Source of the DNA: Mesorhizobium sp. LHD-90
GTDB taxonomy: Bacteria > Pseudomonadota > Alphaproteobacteria > Rhizobiales > Rhizobiaceae
DNA: 64,000 bases
NCBI RefSeq assembly: GCF_030929505.1
Contig: NZ_JAVFVV010000022.1
Coordinates: 28,268 to 92,267 of the forward strand
Direction of reading: 5' to 3'
How positions within the stretch are numbered: the first letter of the stretch is position 1; each line of letters opens with the position of its first letter. Made by a program: the position numbers and the translations under genes. Positions 1 to 8,714 of this stretch are shown one piece after another. The notes under the pieces are model-generated. The model searched no databases. It was given only the letters and a program-made list of their open reading frames with translations, and was not told where the DNA came from.

Positions 1-770
1 ACAGTCTCGCGCGCGTCGCGGTTGAGATGCAGCAGGAGGATCATGTTGCCGAACAGGCCCGTCAGCGTTTCCACGCCCGCCAGCACCAGAAAGAACACGT
101 ACCGCGCCAGGGTGCGCGTCGAGAAGCCGAAGCCTGCATCGTTCAGCGCTACAAGCGCCGCCAGCCCGCCTTCGGCCTTGGACAACTCGTCGAGGATCGC
201 ACTTTCCGCCGCGACCGCGTCGGCCTCCAACTCGGCCAGCACCGTGAGCGGCAATGCACGCGCGTAAACCGGGAAGATCGAGAGCGAAGCCTTGCGGATC
301 GCTTGCACCGTGTTCAGCGAGATGCCGAGCGCGTTGGCCATGACGGCGGTGGGAATTGCGCGGCAGATGTCTTCCATCGCCTCGACCTGGCCAGCCCGAC
401 GCGCCGTGGCGAGCCGGTCGCGTACGACCGCCGACACGACGTCCGGGGCGAAAGCCGGAGCCGACTGGGCGAGCGCCTTGCGCACAAGCGTCCTGAGGCC
501 CGGATGGTCGGGGTCGTTCGGGCTGAACAGCATGCCCTGAAGCAGATTCGCAAGCCCGGAAAAGTCGCGCCCGGCACGCTGCCCGACGCGAGCGATCGCT
601 GTCCAGGGCTCGGTCGGACCGACAAGCGGATTGCGCAGGACCGACATGGCGTCGGCATAGCGTGTCACGAACCACGAGTCGCCGCTTGGCGCCGGCGTGA
701 GCGGCGCGTGCCGGGGCACGATCCAGGTGCGCTGGGATATTGGCGCGCCGCCTGTGACGAAGGCGTTCAT
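1..770 (-). CDS. cytochrome P450, C-terminal part beyond the window edge
   Basis: The gene starts at ATG 770 and is still open at base 1, so 256 residues are visible. A DPDHPGLRTLVRKAL stretch at residues 86-100 matches the usual P450 segment D-P-P-D-H-x-x-x-R. AGVETLTG at 231-238 matches the oxygen-binding I helix (A/G-G-x-D/E-T). The ExxR motif and the haem-ligand cysteine would lie to the left of the window, so activity cannot be judged. The start overlaps the stop of the upstream pyruvyl-transferase gene by ATGA, so it is the last visible gene of the six-gene minus-strand operon. By family, such soluble bacterial P450s hydroxylate or epoxidise small molecules or carrier-bound acyl or aminoacyl groups. 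With a fatty acyl-AMP ligase and an ACP in the same operon, an acyl-ACP substrate is plausible but inferred. Confidence 0.8.
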   Translation of the reverse strand, partial: MNAFVTGGAPISQRTWIVPRHAPLTPAPSGDSWFVTRYADAMSVLRNPLVGPTEPWTAIARVGQRAGRDFSGLANLLQGMLFSPNDPDHPGLRTLVRKALAQSAPAFAPDVVSAVVRDRLATARRAGQVEAMEDICRAIPTAVMANALGISLNTVQAIRKASLSIFPVYARALPLTVLAELEADAVAAESAILDELSKAEGGLAALVALNDAGFGFSTRTLARYVFFLVLAGVETLTGLFGNMILLLHLNRDARET

Positions 771-2074
771 AGGCCCGTCCCCGCCGCCGCCTTGCTTGGG
801 GTCGGCGTCCGCGACCGCCTGTCGTAGCGATCGTTGAGAAGCGGCGCGAGCAGACCGTCGAAGCCGTCGCGGCCAAAGCTCGTTGTGACGGCCAGCCGCA
901 GAAACGCAGCGCGCCGTGCCCGGCCGTGTTCGGGATCGTCGATCGCCTTGGCGACGCTCTCCCAGTGCCGATCGAGGGAGGGCGCGACCGAACTGCCGTG
1001 GTTTGGCCGGGTGTTTATGCGCTGGGCGGCACGCTCCAAGGCGTCCGGCCAGTTCCGCGCCACGTCGTCGGTTGCGTCGATCTGACAGGCGAAGCCGACG
1101 AATTTGTGGAATGCCGGCCTCGCCACGATCACGCCGGGCGTGGCGTAGCAGGCCGCCGCGACATAGCCGTGCATGGAGTTGCCGACATAAAGACGCGCGT
1201 TCGCGATGGCCGCCGCCATCTCGCGCAGGCCCGCCGGGTCGTCGAGCAGGATATGGCGGATCGGCATGGCCTGGGAAAGCTGGCGCAGCACCTCGACATC
1301 GCCGAGGGATGGACCGAGCGACAAAAGCAGCGGCGTCAGCCCGCGCGACTGAGCGAAGTCGGCAATCATGGCTGCCAACGCCGTGGGTGAAACATTGCCG
1401 AGCCCGCCGGGCCGGGCCTGCACCGCGAACAGGGCATCTTCGGGGACGATACCCTTTCTTTGGCAAAGGGCGTCAAAGTCCGCAGCCAACGAGGCGGCTG
1501 GCCAAACGTGGGCGAGATCGGCGACCGTATCGGGAACCAGGACGGCGGAACCGCCGTCCGGCTGGAGAAAGCGGCGGCTCGCCTCGTCGCGAACCGAAAC
1601 GTAGTCGGCCGCCGCCAGCGCGGGATCGAGTGCCGATTCCCGAATCGATGCGGAAAACGGCGCGGGAGCACCCGGAGCGTTCCAGGCGATTGGAACATCC
1701 AAAAGGGATGCCACGAACGTGGCGCCGAACCAGAGGGCGGGATAGGCCTGGTTTGCTTGCCCGGCCCGGCCATATTCGGCGACGAAGTCGGCCGGGAAGG
1801 CGTGGACGATCTCGCCGCCGCCGATCAGCACGGCATCGATCGTGGCGCGGCCGACCGCGGATGCGAGCGCTATGCTCGGCGCCGCATCTTGCAGGCCGCA
1901 CGATCCGTTGGTTGGAGAAGCGGCCAGAACATTCCAGCCGAACGGGCGCAGGCGATGGGCGGCGACGATCGGAAACAGGAGGTCGCCGAAATTGCCGACG
2001 TCGAACGTGCCCGAGATCAGGGCGGTGCGCGGGCGCGAGGGATGCGGCCGAGGAGGAAAGCCGGAAGACGTCAT
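767..2074 (-). CDS. polysaccharide pyruvyl transferase family protein (second copy)
   Basis: This 435-residue protein looks like the WcaK/CsaB polysaccharide pyruvyl transferase fold (PF04230 type). The N-terminus carries ISGTFDVGNFGDLLFP, then VLIGGGEIVH, and later YVGNSMHGYVAA, the position of the conserved S-x-R-x-H-x motif, although the arginine is not present. Family members transfer pyruvate from PEP to a sugar as a ketal, or act as glycosyltransferase-like enzymes on envelope glycans in the cytoplasm. It is clearly paralogous to the protein encoded at 5006-6268, with matching N-terminal and HGYVA blocks. It overlaps the fatty acyl-AMP ligase upstream and the P450 downstream by ATGA junctions, which implies translational coupling. 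The exact acceptor is unknown. Confidence 0.8.
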   Translation of the reverse strand: MTSSGFPPRPHPSRPRTALISGTFDVGNFGDLLFPIVAAHRLRPFGWNVLAASPTNGSCGLQDAAPSIALASAVGRATIDAVLIGGGEIVHAFPADFVAEYGRAGQANQAYPALWFGATFVASLLDVPIAWNAPGAPAPFSASIRESALDPALAAADYVSVRDEASRRFLQPDGGSAVLVPDTVADLAHVWPAASLAADFDALCQRKGIVPEDALFAVQARPGGLGNVSPTALAAMIADFAQSRGLTPLLLSLGPSLGDVEVLRQLSQAMPIRHILLDDPAGLREMAAAIANARLYVGNSMHGYVAAACYATPGVIVARPAFHKFVGFACQIDATDDVARNWPDALERAAQRINTRPNHGSSVAPSLDRHWESVAKAIDDPEHGRARRAAFLRLAVTTSFGRDGFDGLLAPLLNDRYDRRSRTPTPSKAAAGTGL

Positions 2075-3786
2075 GCGTTTTCCCGCAGCGAGACCGGCCT
2101 GCGGGGCGTGAAGCGGGCCAGCACGTGGAGTTCGCCCTTTGCTAGGCGTTCCGCCGTGCGAGCGCGCTGGAGCTTGCCGCTAAGCGTGCGTTCGATGGTG
2201 CCCGCGGGCACGATAACGAGGTCGAGCGGCAGGAAGCCGTGCGCGTCCGCAACGGCACTGGCCACCCGTTCAAGCAGCGGCGAGTGGTCGGCGGATGCAA
2301 CTGCGCGGCCAGCCTCGCACACGATCGCCAAGCCTTCGGTGACCGTAGGATCGGCCGCGACCGGCAACGCGACGACGGCGCCGAGCAGCGCGGCTTCAGG
2401 CAGTTCCCTCATCGTCAGTTCCACATCCTCGGCATAGATGTTCGCGCCGCGAATGATAGCCATGTTCTTCAGGCGCCCGACGACGTGGAGCTCGCCATCC
2501 ACGATCGCCCCGAGGTCGCCCGTCCGCAGGTAGGAGCTGCCGCCGAGAGCGACCGTGCGATCTCGGTCCGGCACTATGCCGCCGCGATCCGGATCCCAGA
2601 AACCGGGGCTGACCTGGTCGCCGCTCACTGCGATCTCGCCGATCTCACCCGGCGGCACCGGATGGCCGGCATCCGGCTGGAGCAGCAGTACCGAGGCGCC
2701 ATGGCTCGGCGTTCCGCAGGAAACCACCGACACGGGAGCGCTGCCGTTTCGCGCGATCTTGCGCTCGCGCACCCCGGTTCCGGGGCGGCCGCCGGTAACG
2801 AACAGCGTCGCCTCGGCAAGGCCGTAGCAGGGATAGAACGCCTTCTCGTTGAAACCGTGTGACCGGAAGCGCTGCGCAAAGCCGGCCAGCGTCGCCGCTC
2901 GGATGGGCTCGGAGCCGCAAAACGCAAGCCGCCACCTCGACAGGTCGACGTCCGGGATCTGGTCGTCGGTGATCATGCGCGCACAGAACTCATAGGCGAA
3001 GTTCGGCGCGCCGGCCGTCGTCGCACCATAGCGCGCCATCGCGTTCAGCCAGCGCGCTGGGCGTTGGAGAAAGGCGATCGGCGACATAAGAATTGCCTGC
3101 GCGCCGAGATAGAGCGGTTCCAGCACACAGCCGATGAGACCCATGTCGTGATGGAGCGGCAGCCAGCTCACCGTGCTGTCGCTTGCAACCTGCCCGAAGG
3201 CGGCCTTGATCATGGCCAGGTTGGCCATGATGTTGCGATGGATGATCGCGACGCCCTTGGGCCGGCTGGTGGAGCCGGATGTGAACTGCAAAAAAGCCAC
3301 GTCATCGGGCGAAGGGTTGCGGAGATCGGACGCGGGATGGCCGTGCAGCAGGTCGCCGGCGCTCAGGAATACCACCTCGGGATGACGCTCGCGCAGGCTT
3401 GCCCAGCCGCGGCTTTCAAAAGCTTCCGCCGGCGCGATGACGGCGGCGGGTCGGGCTGCCTCGACGATGCCGGCGACACGCTGCGTGGCGCGAGGGTCGG
3501 TCAGTGCCGGCGTCGGGATCGCGATGGCGCCGGCATAAACGCAACCGAAGAAGCAGCGGACGAAATCGAGCCCCTGGGGCAGGGCGAGCAATATAGGGCG
3601 GGCGGCCAGGCCGGCGGCTGCGAGGTTGCCGGCCACTATTGCCGCAGCCTCGTGAAGCGCGCCGTAGTTGGCTTCGTCGCTCACCTCTTCGCCACGGCCG
3701 AGAAAGCGCAAAGCGGTGCGCGCGCCGTCGCCTTGTGCATGGTCACGCAGCATCGAAAGCAGGGAAGCGGCGGGCGCGCCGGTCAT
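2071..3786 (-). CDS. fatty acyl-AMP ligase (FAAL-type adenylating enzyme)
   Basis: This 571-residue ANL-superfamily enzyme has the core motifs in order: LQFTSGSTSRPKGV (about 166-179, ATP/phosphate loop), SWLPLHHDMGLIG (207-219), YGLAEATLFVTGG (321-333), and YLRTGDLG further on. The SWLPLHHDMGLIG and YGLAEAT blocks are typical of fatty acyl-AMP ligases rather than acyl-CoA synthetases. Such enzymes activate a fatty acid as acyl-AMP and pass it to an acyl carrier protein. A free-standing ACP lies in the same operon (4697-4984) and is the obvious partner. Both ends overlap neighbouring genes by ATGA. The chain length and the final product cannot be told from sequence. Confidence 0.87.
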   Translation of the reverse strand: MTGAPAASLLSMLRDHAQGDGARTALRFLGRGEEVSDEANYGALHEAAAIVAGNLAAAGLAARPILLALPQGLDFVRCFFGCVYAGAIAIPTPALTDPRATQRVAGIVEAARPAAVIAPAEAFESRGWASLRERHPEVVFLSAGDLLHGHPASDLRNPSPDDVAFLQFTSGSTSRPKGVAIIHRNIMANLAMIKAAFGQVASDSTVSWLPLHHDMGLIGCVLEPLYLGAQAILMSPIAFLQRPARWLNAMARYGATTAGAPNFAYEFCARMITDDQIPDVDLSRWRLAFCGSEPIRAATLAGFAQRFRSHGFNEKAFYPCYGLAEATLFVTGGRPGTGVRERKIARNGSAPVSVVSCGTPSHGASVLLLQPDAGHPVPPGEIGEIAVSGDQVSPGFWDPDRGGIVPDRDRTVALGGSSYLRTGDLGAIVDGELHVVGRLKNMAIIRGANIYAEDVELTMRELPEAALLGAVVALPVAADPTVTEGLAIVCEAGRAVASADHSPLLERVASAVADAHGFLPLDLVIVPAGTIERTLSGKLQRARTAERLAKGELHVLARFTPRRPVSLRENA

Positions 3787-4688
3787 TGGCCGACTGCTCC
3801 GGCGACGATCTCACTTGGCCCGTCGCATGCCAAAATCGCGTTTTTGGACGCGTCGACAACCCATCCGAGCTTTCTGATCGGCTTGAGCGGTTGCCCGCGA
3901 AGCCGCAGGTAGAAGCGGCTGCCTTCGTTCAAGGTTTGAAGCGCCAGCGCCGCGCTGCTCGTCGTCATCCCACCATGGATCTGGTGGAACGTCGCTTCGC
4001 CCATGAGGCGGATGAGCTGGGTTGCCGGCAGCGCGCAAGCGCGAGCCAGCGTATCCGGATTGACCATGCCACCGCCCGGCTCGGTGAATGCGGGGTCATA
4101 GCCGCTGAGTTCGTTCCAAAGGCTCTTCGGCATGAACAGCGCGTTGCTTTCCAGCATTGGGCCGAAGGGGGGATTTTTCATCTCGGGCGTTGCCACCTCG
4201 AACAGGCGGTAGCCATCGCGCGGCCAGTCGATCGAGCCAAGCAACTCGTCTTCCCGTGCGCGATCATAGCCTTCGGCGGCGCTCAGATGCTGCCGTTGGA
4301 AGCCAAGCTGGTAGTTGGTCGTCGCAACGATCGGCCGGGGGTGAAGCGAGGCCGCTGTCGTCGCGGCGTGAAGCAGACCTGGCGACGCAAGCCGGGCGCC
4401 GTCGATCCAGGCGCCGACAAGCGTTCCGCGCGCCGCCGCCAATCCTTCGTTCAGCGCCGCGACGGGTGAGGGCGAAGCGCTGCTGCATCGCAAAACCCGC
4501 AGAGTCAGTCCGAAGTCCGCGAACTGCCTCGCCTCGGGCGGCTCGGCCGATCCGTTATCGACGACGATGACCTCGTAGCGCCCAGGCGAGACGCCGCGCT
4601 GGTAGGCGGGCGAAAGCGATAGAAGCGTCCGCGGCAGTTCACGGGCCATCTCGTAGCAGACGACAACCAGCGAAAGGTCGGGATCCAT
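3783..4688 (-). CDS. glycosyltransferase family 2 protein, DXD motif degenerate
   Basis: This 301-residue single-domain GT-A protein starts LSLVVVCYEMARELPRT and continues with VIVVDNGS, both typical of GT2. At the metal-binding DXD position it reads VGAWIDGARLAS, so only one aspartate is kept. The acceptor side has NALFMPKSLWNELSGYDPAF, which is normal for the family. No membrane segment is seen, so it should act in the cytoplasm. It lies 8 bases after the ACP gene and overlaps the acyl-AMP ligase by ATGA. It may attach a sugar to the lipid or glycan product of the operon. The weak DXD leaves open an altered metal need or a non-catalytic role. Confidence 0.8.
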   Translation of the reverse strand: MDPDLSLVVVCYEMARELPRTLLSLSPAYQRGVSPGRYEVIVVDNGSAEPPEARQFADFGLTLRVLRCSSASPSPVAALNEGLAAARGTLVGAWIDGARLASPGLLHAATTAASLHPRPIVATTNYQLGFQRQHLSAAEGYDRAREDELLGSIDWPRDGYRLFEVATPEMKNPPFGPMLESNALFMPKSLWNELSGYDPAFTEPGGGMVNPDTLARACALPATQLIRLMGEATFHQIHGGMTTSSAALALQTLNEGSRFYLRLRGQPLKPIRKLGWVVDASKNAILACDGPSEIVAGAVGQ

Positions 4689-4696
4689 CGGTGCGC

Positions 4697-4984
4697 TCAG
4701 CCGGTTTTCTCACCCGCCAGGGATTGCTCGGAAGGCTTGGCGTAGGTCTGGACGAAATCATCGATTGTGTGGTGCTCGAAGAATAGCATGGGATCGACCT
4801 GCACGCGGAATTCCTCCTCCATCACGCCCGCCATCACGACCGCCTCGACCGAATCGAGGCCGTAGGTCGTAAAACTTTCCGAGGTGTCGAGCTTGCCTTC
4901 CGGCAGGTCGAGCACCGTGGTGATGTACTGGACCATCCAGGCGCGCAACGTATCGCCGTCGATATCCTGCAATGTCGTGGCCAA
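4697..4984 (-). CDS. acyl carrier protein
   Basis: This 95-residue acidic helical protein has the phosphopantetheine attachment motif GLDSVEAV with serine 45 as the expected modified residue. The flanking helices look like a PKS/NRPS-type discrete carrier (PF00550), not the housekeeping AcpP or the long AcpXL of lipid A. It lies between a pyruvyl-transferase-like gene and the GT2 gene, and two genes before the fatty acyl-AMP ligase that probably loads it. Its role is inferred: it holds the activated acyl group while the P450, and possibly the PhyH-type enzymes nearby, oxidise it or while it is transferred. Confidence 0.88.
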   Translation of the reverse strand: MATTLQDIDGDTLRAWMVQYITTVLDLPEGKLDTSESFTTYGLDSVEAVVMAGVMEEEFRVQVDPMLFFEHHTIDDFVQTYAKPSEQSLAGEKTG

Positions 4985-5005
4985 GGGCCTGCCTCCTTCT
5001 TGGTT

Positions 5006-6268
5006 TCAAGCGGTTTCGTCGCGCCGCAGCGATTTCGTTCCCGACGGGCTGAGGAATGGTGCAAGTGCCCAACTCGGCCCCCTGTTGTCGAGTCCCATTC
5101 GGAGAACGTCGCGCAGGAAGTCGCGTCGCGCCCCGGCGCCGCGGCCGGGTTCATTGATCCCGTCGAGGATGCGCGTCCAATGCTCGTCGAGCCGGGCGAG
5201 AACCTCGGCGGAAATCGGCGGCGCGGCTCCAACTGGCTTCGCCGCCGCCTTATCAAGGGCAGCGTCCCAGTCGCGCGCCATGTCTTCCGATCGCCCGGTG
5301 TGTTCGAGAAAGCCGGCGAACTTGCGATAGGCGGGCCGCGCCACGAGGACGGACGGAACCCGGTGCGCCACGCAAGCCACGTATCCATGCAGCGACGCGC
5401 CGACATAGAGCACCGAATGCGCGAAAACCGCCGTCATCTCGCACAGGCTCAGCGGATCATCCAGCAGGACATGAGGCTGCTTCAGATGCTCTGCCAGCCG
5501 GCTCGCGGTCTTCGGGTCGTCGTGATTGCGGCCGACGGCGACGAGGAGCGGGGTCAGCCCATTGAGCTTTGCGAACGCGTCGATCTTTGCCGCGAGAACC
5601 GCCATATCCAGGCCTGCGACCGACCGATCGCGCAAATGAAGGGTCATGTAGCGCGCCGTCCGGTCCGCATCCTTGCGTTCGAGGAACCCTCGGAAAGCGG
5701 CTTCAAGCTGCTGCCTGGACCACAAGGCGCCTATCCCGGCGACGGTGTCGGGAACGATGGCGAGCGGCAGGTCCGGCGGCGGGGAAAGCAGCTCGGCGGC
5801 GCCGCGATCGCGCAGCGAAAGATAGCTGGCGGCTCGCACAGCCGACATCGCCAGGGGATGCACGCCCCGGCCGAGGAGATGCGGCACGCCGGGCGCGTTC
5901 CACAAGACCGGCACATCGGCCAGTGCGGCGGCGAGCGTCGCGCCCAGCCACAGCGCGGCGGACGCCCAGTCGCTGACCTCGTCATTGATGTATTCGGTGA
6001 GAAAGGTCATCGGGTGATTGTGGATGAGATAACCGCCGCCGATGAGAACGGCGTCGAATTCCTCCTCGCCGGAAAGCATCCTTGTGGCCGAGATGGGGGC
6101 GATGGCATCGGCCAGGTCCGGCGATCGGCCGGTCGGCGCGACGGGCACGATCTCGATGCCGTGTGGGGCGAGCCGTTGCCGCGCGACGAGCGGAAACAGC
6201 AGGTCGCCGTAGTTCTGCATGTCGAACATGCCGGTGATCAGCACACGCCGCTCGCCCGACCGGGTCAT
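5006..6268 (-). CDS. polysaccharide pyruvyl transferase family protein (first copy)
   Basis: I place the start at ATG 6268 (420 residues), because the extra 73 residues of the longer open frame are arginine/proline-rich and run into the divergent gene. The protein has ITGMFDMQNYGDLLFP near the N-terminus, VLIGGGYLIHNHP, and YVGASLHGYVACVA, matching the pyruvyl transferase family (PF04230 type) and its paralogue at 767-2074. The R of the family S-x-R-x-H motif is again replaced. It is the first gene of the minus-strand operon, 21 bases before the ACP gene, and faces the PhyH-type gene at 6352 across 83 bases that should hold divergent promoters. Confidence 0.8.
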   Translation of the reverse strand: MTRSGERRVLITGMFDMQNYGDLLFPLVARQRLAPHGIEIVPVAPTGRSPDLADAIAPISATRMLSGEEEFDAVLIGGGYLIHNHPMTFLTEYINDEVSDWASAALWLGATLAAALADVPVLWNAPGVPHLLGRGVHPLAMSAVRAASYLSLRDRGAAELLSPPPDLPLAIVPDTVAGIGALWSRQQLEAAFRGFLERKDADRTARYMTLHLRDRSVAGLDMAVLAAKIDAFAKLNGLTPLLVAVGRNHDDPKTASRLAEHLKQPHVLLDDPLSLCEMTAVFAHSVLYVGASLHGYVACVAHRVPSVLVARPAYRKFAGFLEHTGRSEDMARDWDAALDKAAAKPVGAAPPISAEVLARLDEHWTRILDGINEPGRGAGARRDFLRDVLRMGLDNRGPSWALAPFLSPSGTKSLRRDETA

Positions 6269-6351
6269 GATAGCTGCGCCCTGTTGCTGACCAGTGCGGG
6301 CGAGGGCATGATCGGCGTCGAAAGATCGCGGCCGCGGCGGGCGCGAATGGA

Positions 6352-7230
6352 ATGAAGAAGAGCATGCGACCTGACGAGGCGTTGAAAGCCCGGTTCGAAC
6401 ACGACGGTCTCGTGTTCCCGATCCCTGTTCTGGAAGCCGACGAGGCGGCCCAATATCTGAGCAGCTATGAGGCAATGGTGGCCGCACGAGGCGGACGCCT
6501 GCCCAAGGCGTTCAACGCCAAGACGCATCTGCTCGTGCCGTGGCTCTGGGATCTGGTCCACGATCCCCGCGTGGTGGATGTGGTCGAGGAGGTGCTTGGA
6601 CCAGACATATTGTGCTGGGGCACGAGCTTCATCACCAAGCACGGCGGAGACGGCCGTTACGTTACCTGGCATCAGGATGCCACCCATTGGAAACTGTCTT
6701 CGCCCGAGGCAGTGACAGCCTGGGTGGCGCTGACGCCCAGCGACCGGAACAACGGCTGCGTACGCGCGGTTCCAGGAACGCATCACGTGCAACTTGCGCA
6801 CGATCATCCCGAGGACCCGAACAACATGCTGGGCCGCCGCGAGCAAGTGGTCGCCGACATCGACGAGGAAACCGCGGTCGACATCGTGCTGCGGCCCGGC
6901 GAAATGTCGATTCATCACCCGCTGATCATCCACGGCTCGGAGCCAAACCTGTCGAGCGGTCCGCGCGTCGGCTTCGCCATTCGCTACATACCGGCCAGCA
7001 TCCGCCAGCTCGACGGGCTGGAGAACTCCGCAACGCTGGTGAGGGGCCGCGATCATGGCACTTTCGTTCTTGAACAAGAACCTGAAGGCGAGTTCCACCC
7101 CGAGGCGGTGAAGCGGCATCGCATGGTGCTGCGGCGTGGCATGAGCGTAATCTTCGGCGATGCCGTACCACCTGCTGAAGTCAACGGCGGCGCGCTCCAT
7201 GAGGGGCAAAAGCTCGATCCTTCTGTGTAG
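6352..7230 (+). CDS. phytanoyl-CoA dioxygenase (PhyH) family protein, copy 1
   Basis: This 292-residue Fe(II)/2-oxoglutarate oxygenase has the facial triad in TWHQDATHW (H-x-D) and LIIHGSEPN (distal H), followed by RVGFAIRYI, whose arginine should bind 2-oxoglutarate. PhyH-family enzymes hydroxylate aliphatic or carrier-bound substrates. It is divergent from the acyl-AMP ligase/ACP/P450 operon and so probably shares a control region with it. A close paralogue, convergent with it, is at 7374-8207. The substrate is unknown; acyl-ACP or a lipid is the working guess from context. Confidence 0.83.
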   Translation: MKKSMRPDEALKARFEHDGLVFPIPVLEADEAAQYLSSYEAMVAARGGRLPKAFNAKTHLLVPWLWDLVHDPRVVDVVEEVLGPDILCWGTSFITKHGGDGRYVTWHQDATHWKLSSPEAVTAWVALTPSDRNNGCVRAVPGTHHVQLAHDHPEDPNNMLGRREQVVADIDEETAVDIVLRPGEMSIHHPLIIHGSEPNLSSGPRVGFAIRYIPASIRQLDGLENSATLVRGRDHGTFVLEQEPEGEFHPEAVKRHRMVLRRGMSVIFGDAVPPAEVNGGALHEGQKLDPSV

Positions 7231-7373
7231 GCATCGAGCGAGATGCGCGTGTGCCTTGGCCACGTCCGCTGGCATCTTACCGGATCGAAAATCATGGCCG
7301 GTCCGATCCCTTTGTTCCATGTAGCCGCGCCGCGTTCCCGCGAAAGCCACGACAGGTTTTTTGTCTGATGCCA

Positions 7374-8207
7374 TCAGGCTTGCGCCTCGTGGCTCCGTTT
7401 CACGGCGGGATACACGATGCTCATCCAACTCCGAAGGCTTTCGCCGTGGCGGCGAACTGCTTCGGGCGCGAACTCACTCGCCGGCGCCTGCTCCAGATCG
7501 AAGGTTCCGTGATCCCGCCCGCTGACCAGGGTTGCCGATCCTCTCATGGACCCGTTCTGCGTCAGGTCGCCCGCGATGTAGCGGACGGCGAAACCAAGGC
7601 GGCGTGTGCCGGAAATGTTCGGCTTCGACCCGTGAATCAGCAGCAGGTGATGAAGCGACATCTCGCCGGGGGCCAGATCGACATGAACCGCCAGGTCCTC
7701 ATCAACATCGACACGGATTTCTTCGCCGCCCGCCAGCAGATTGTTTTTGGAAGCCGACGGGCCGTGTTCATGCTGCCGGGTGTGGCTGCCGTAGACGACC
7801 TGCAGCCCTCCATTCGTTCGCGTCGACGGTGTGAAGGCGATCCATGCCGTCAGCGCATGAGGGGCCGACAATCCCCAATAGGTTGCGTCCTGGTGCCAGG
7901 GAACCTCGCTCGGCTCGCCTGGACGTTTGTCGAAGAAGCTTGAGGCCCAGCACAGCACGTCAGGGCCAAGTACGTCGGTGACCGGTGCAACGACGCGCGG
8001 GTCGGTGACGAGATCCCAAAGCCACGGCACCAGCAGATGCGGCTTGAAGTTGAGCACCGGCGGCAGCCGACCCGCCCGCTTCTGCTCCATCTCCTCGATG
8101 CGATGCAGCCGGTCGGCCGCTTCCTCGCCGGTCAGCACACGGATCGGGAACACCACGCCGTCGCGCTGGTATCTAGCGGTCAGCGAAGGGTCGATATTCA
8201 TCAACAC
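7374..8207 (-). CDS. phytanoyl-CoA dioxygenase (PhyH) family protein, copy 2
   Basis: This 277-residue protein is a clear paralogue of the one at 6352-7230: both carry HLLVPWLWDLV, DPRVV, VLGPD, WHQDAT, PGEMS and GRDHGTF blocks. The iron-binding set is complete (WHQDATYW and LLIHGSKPN), with RLGFAVRYI for 2-oxoglutarate. The two copies converge and are separated by 143 bases. The intact active site in both argues for two successive or alternative oxidations, not a dead duplicate. Substrate unknown. Confidence 0.83.
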   Translation of the reverse strand: MLMNIDPSLTARYQRDGVVFPIRVLTGEEAADRLHRIEEMEQKRAGRLPPVLNFKPHLLVPWLWDLVTDPRVVAPVTDVLGPDVLCWASSFFDKRPGEPSEVPWHQDATYWGLSAPHALTAWIAFTPSTRTNGGLQVVYGSHTRQHEHGPSASKNNLLAGGEEIRVDVDEDLAVHVDLAPGEMSLHHLLLIHGSKPNISGTRRLGFAVRYIAGDLTQNGSMRGSATLVSGRDHGTFDLEQAPASEFAPEAVRRHGESLRSWMSIVYPAVKRSHEAQA

Positions 8208-8714
8208 ATCATCTCGAATTCAAGCGCTCGACGCGCGCGGTAAGAACGCGATCGCGTCCCGTCCAGGCCTTCAGCGCTCTTCATATTGTTCTGGTTCGAC
8301 AAAACCGCAGCACAGCTTTTCTTGGGCGAAAATAGGTGCAAGTCAACGCCCACCTACGCCCACCTACGTGTTCAAAGCACGTTGCGATCCTTGGAGACAC
8401 GGTTCATGCTGTGGAAGGCGCCAAGGCGTCCGGCGCCTCCGGACCGCAGACGATAGGCATTGGCGGCGGGAAAGGGCCAAGAAATTCGCGGGCGCGACAA
8501 CGGGGGCTCGGGGTTTGCCTTGGCAAGGTCGCGAAAGGGGTCTTTAGGGAGCCTCGCGGCAGACTGCTTGTCGCGTCGTATGGCAGTCGTCAGCACGGCG
8601 CGGAGCGAATCGGAACTGGCCTTCACGTTTGGCTCGGGCCGCTTGCACCGTGAGACAACGACAAAGTGAGAAACACCGTTGTGCGGATGAATTCGTAGGG
8701 AACGGAGAAACGGA
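8208..8714. other. 507-base divergent intergenic region
   Basis: No convincing gene is seen between the PhyH copy 2 start and the methyltransferase start. Small open frames here have arginine/serine-rich compositions typical of shadows. The only repeat noticed is a tandem pair of CGCCCACCTACG around 8348-8369. Promoters for both flanking genes should lie here. Confidence 0.5.

Noticed and set aside
27..827. Plus-strand frame opposite the P450
   Set aside because: The minus strand has clear P450 motifs and an ATGA junction; the plus-strand protein is Arg/His-rich.
8348..8369. Tandem CGCCCACCTACG units as a possible iteron or CRISPR
   Set aside because: Only two units without spacers; too little for either.
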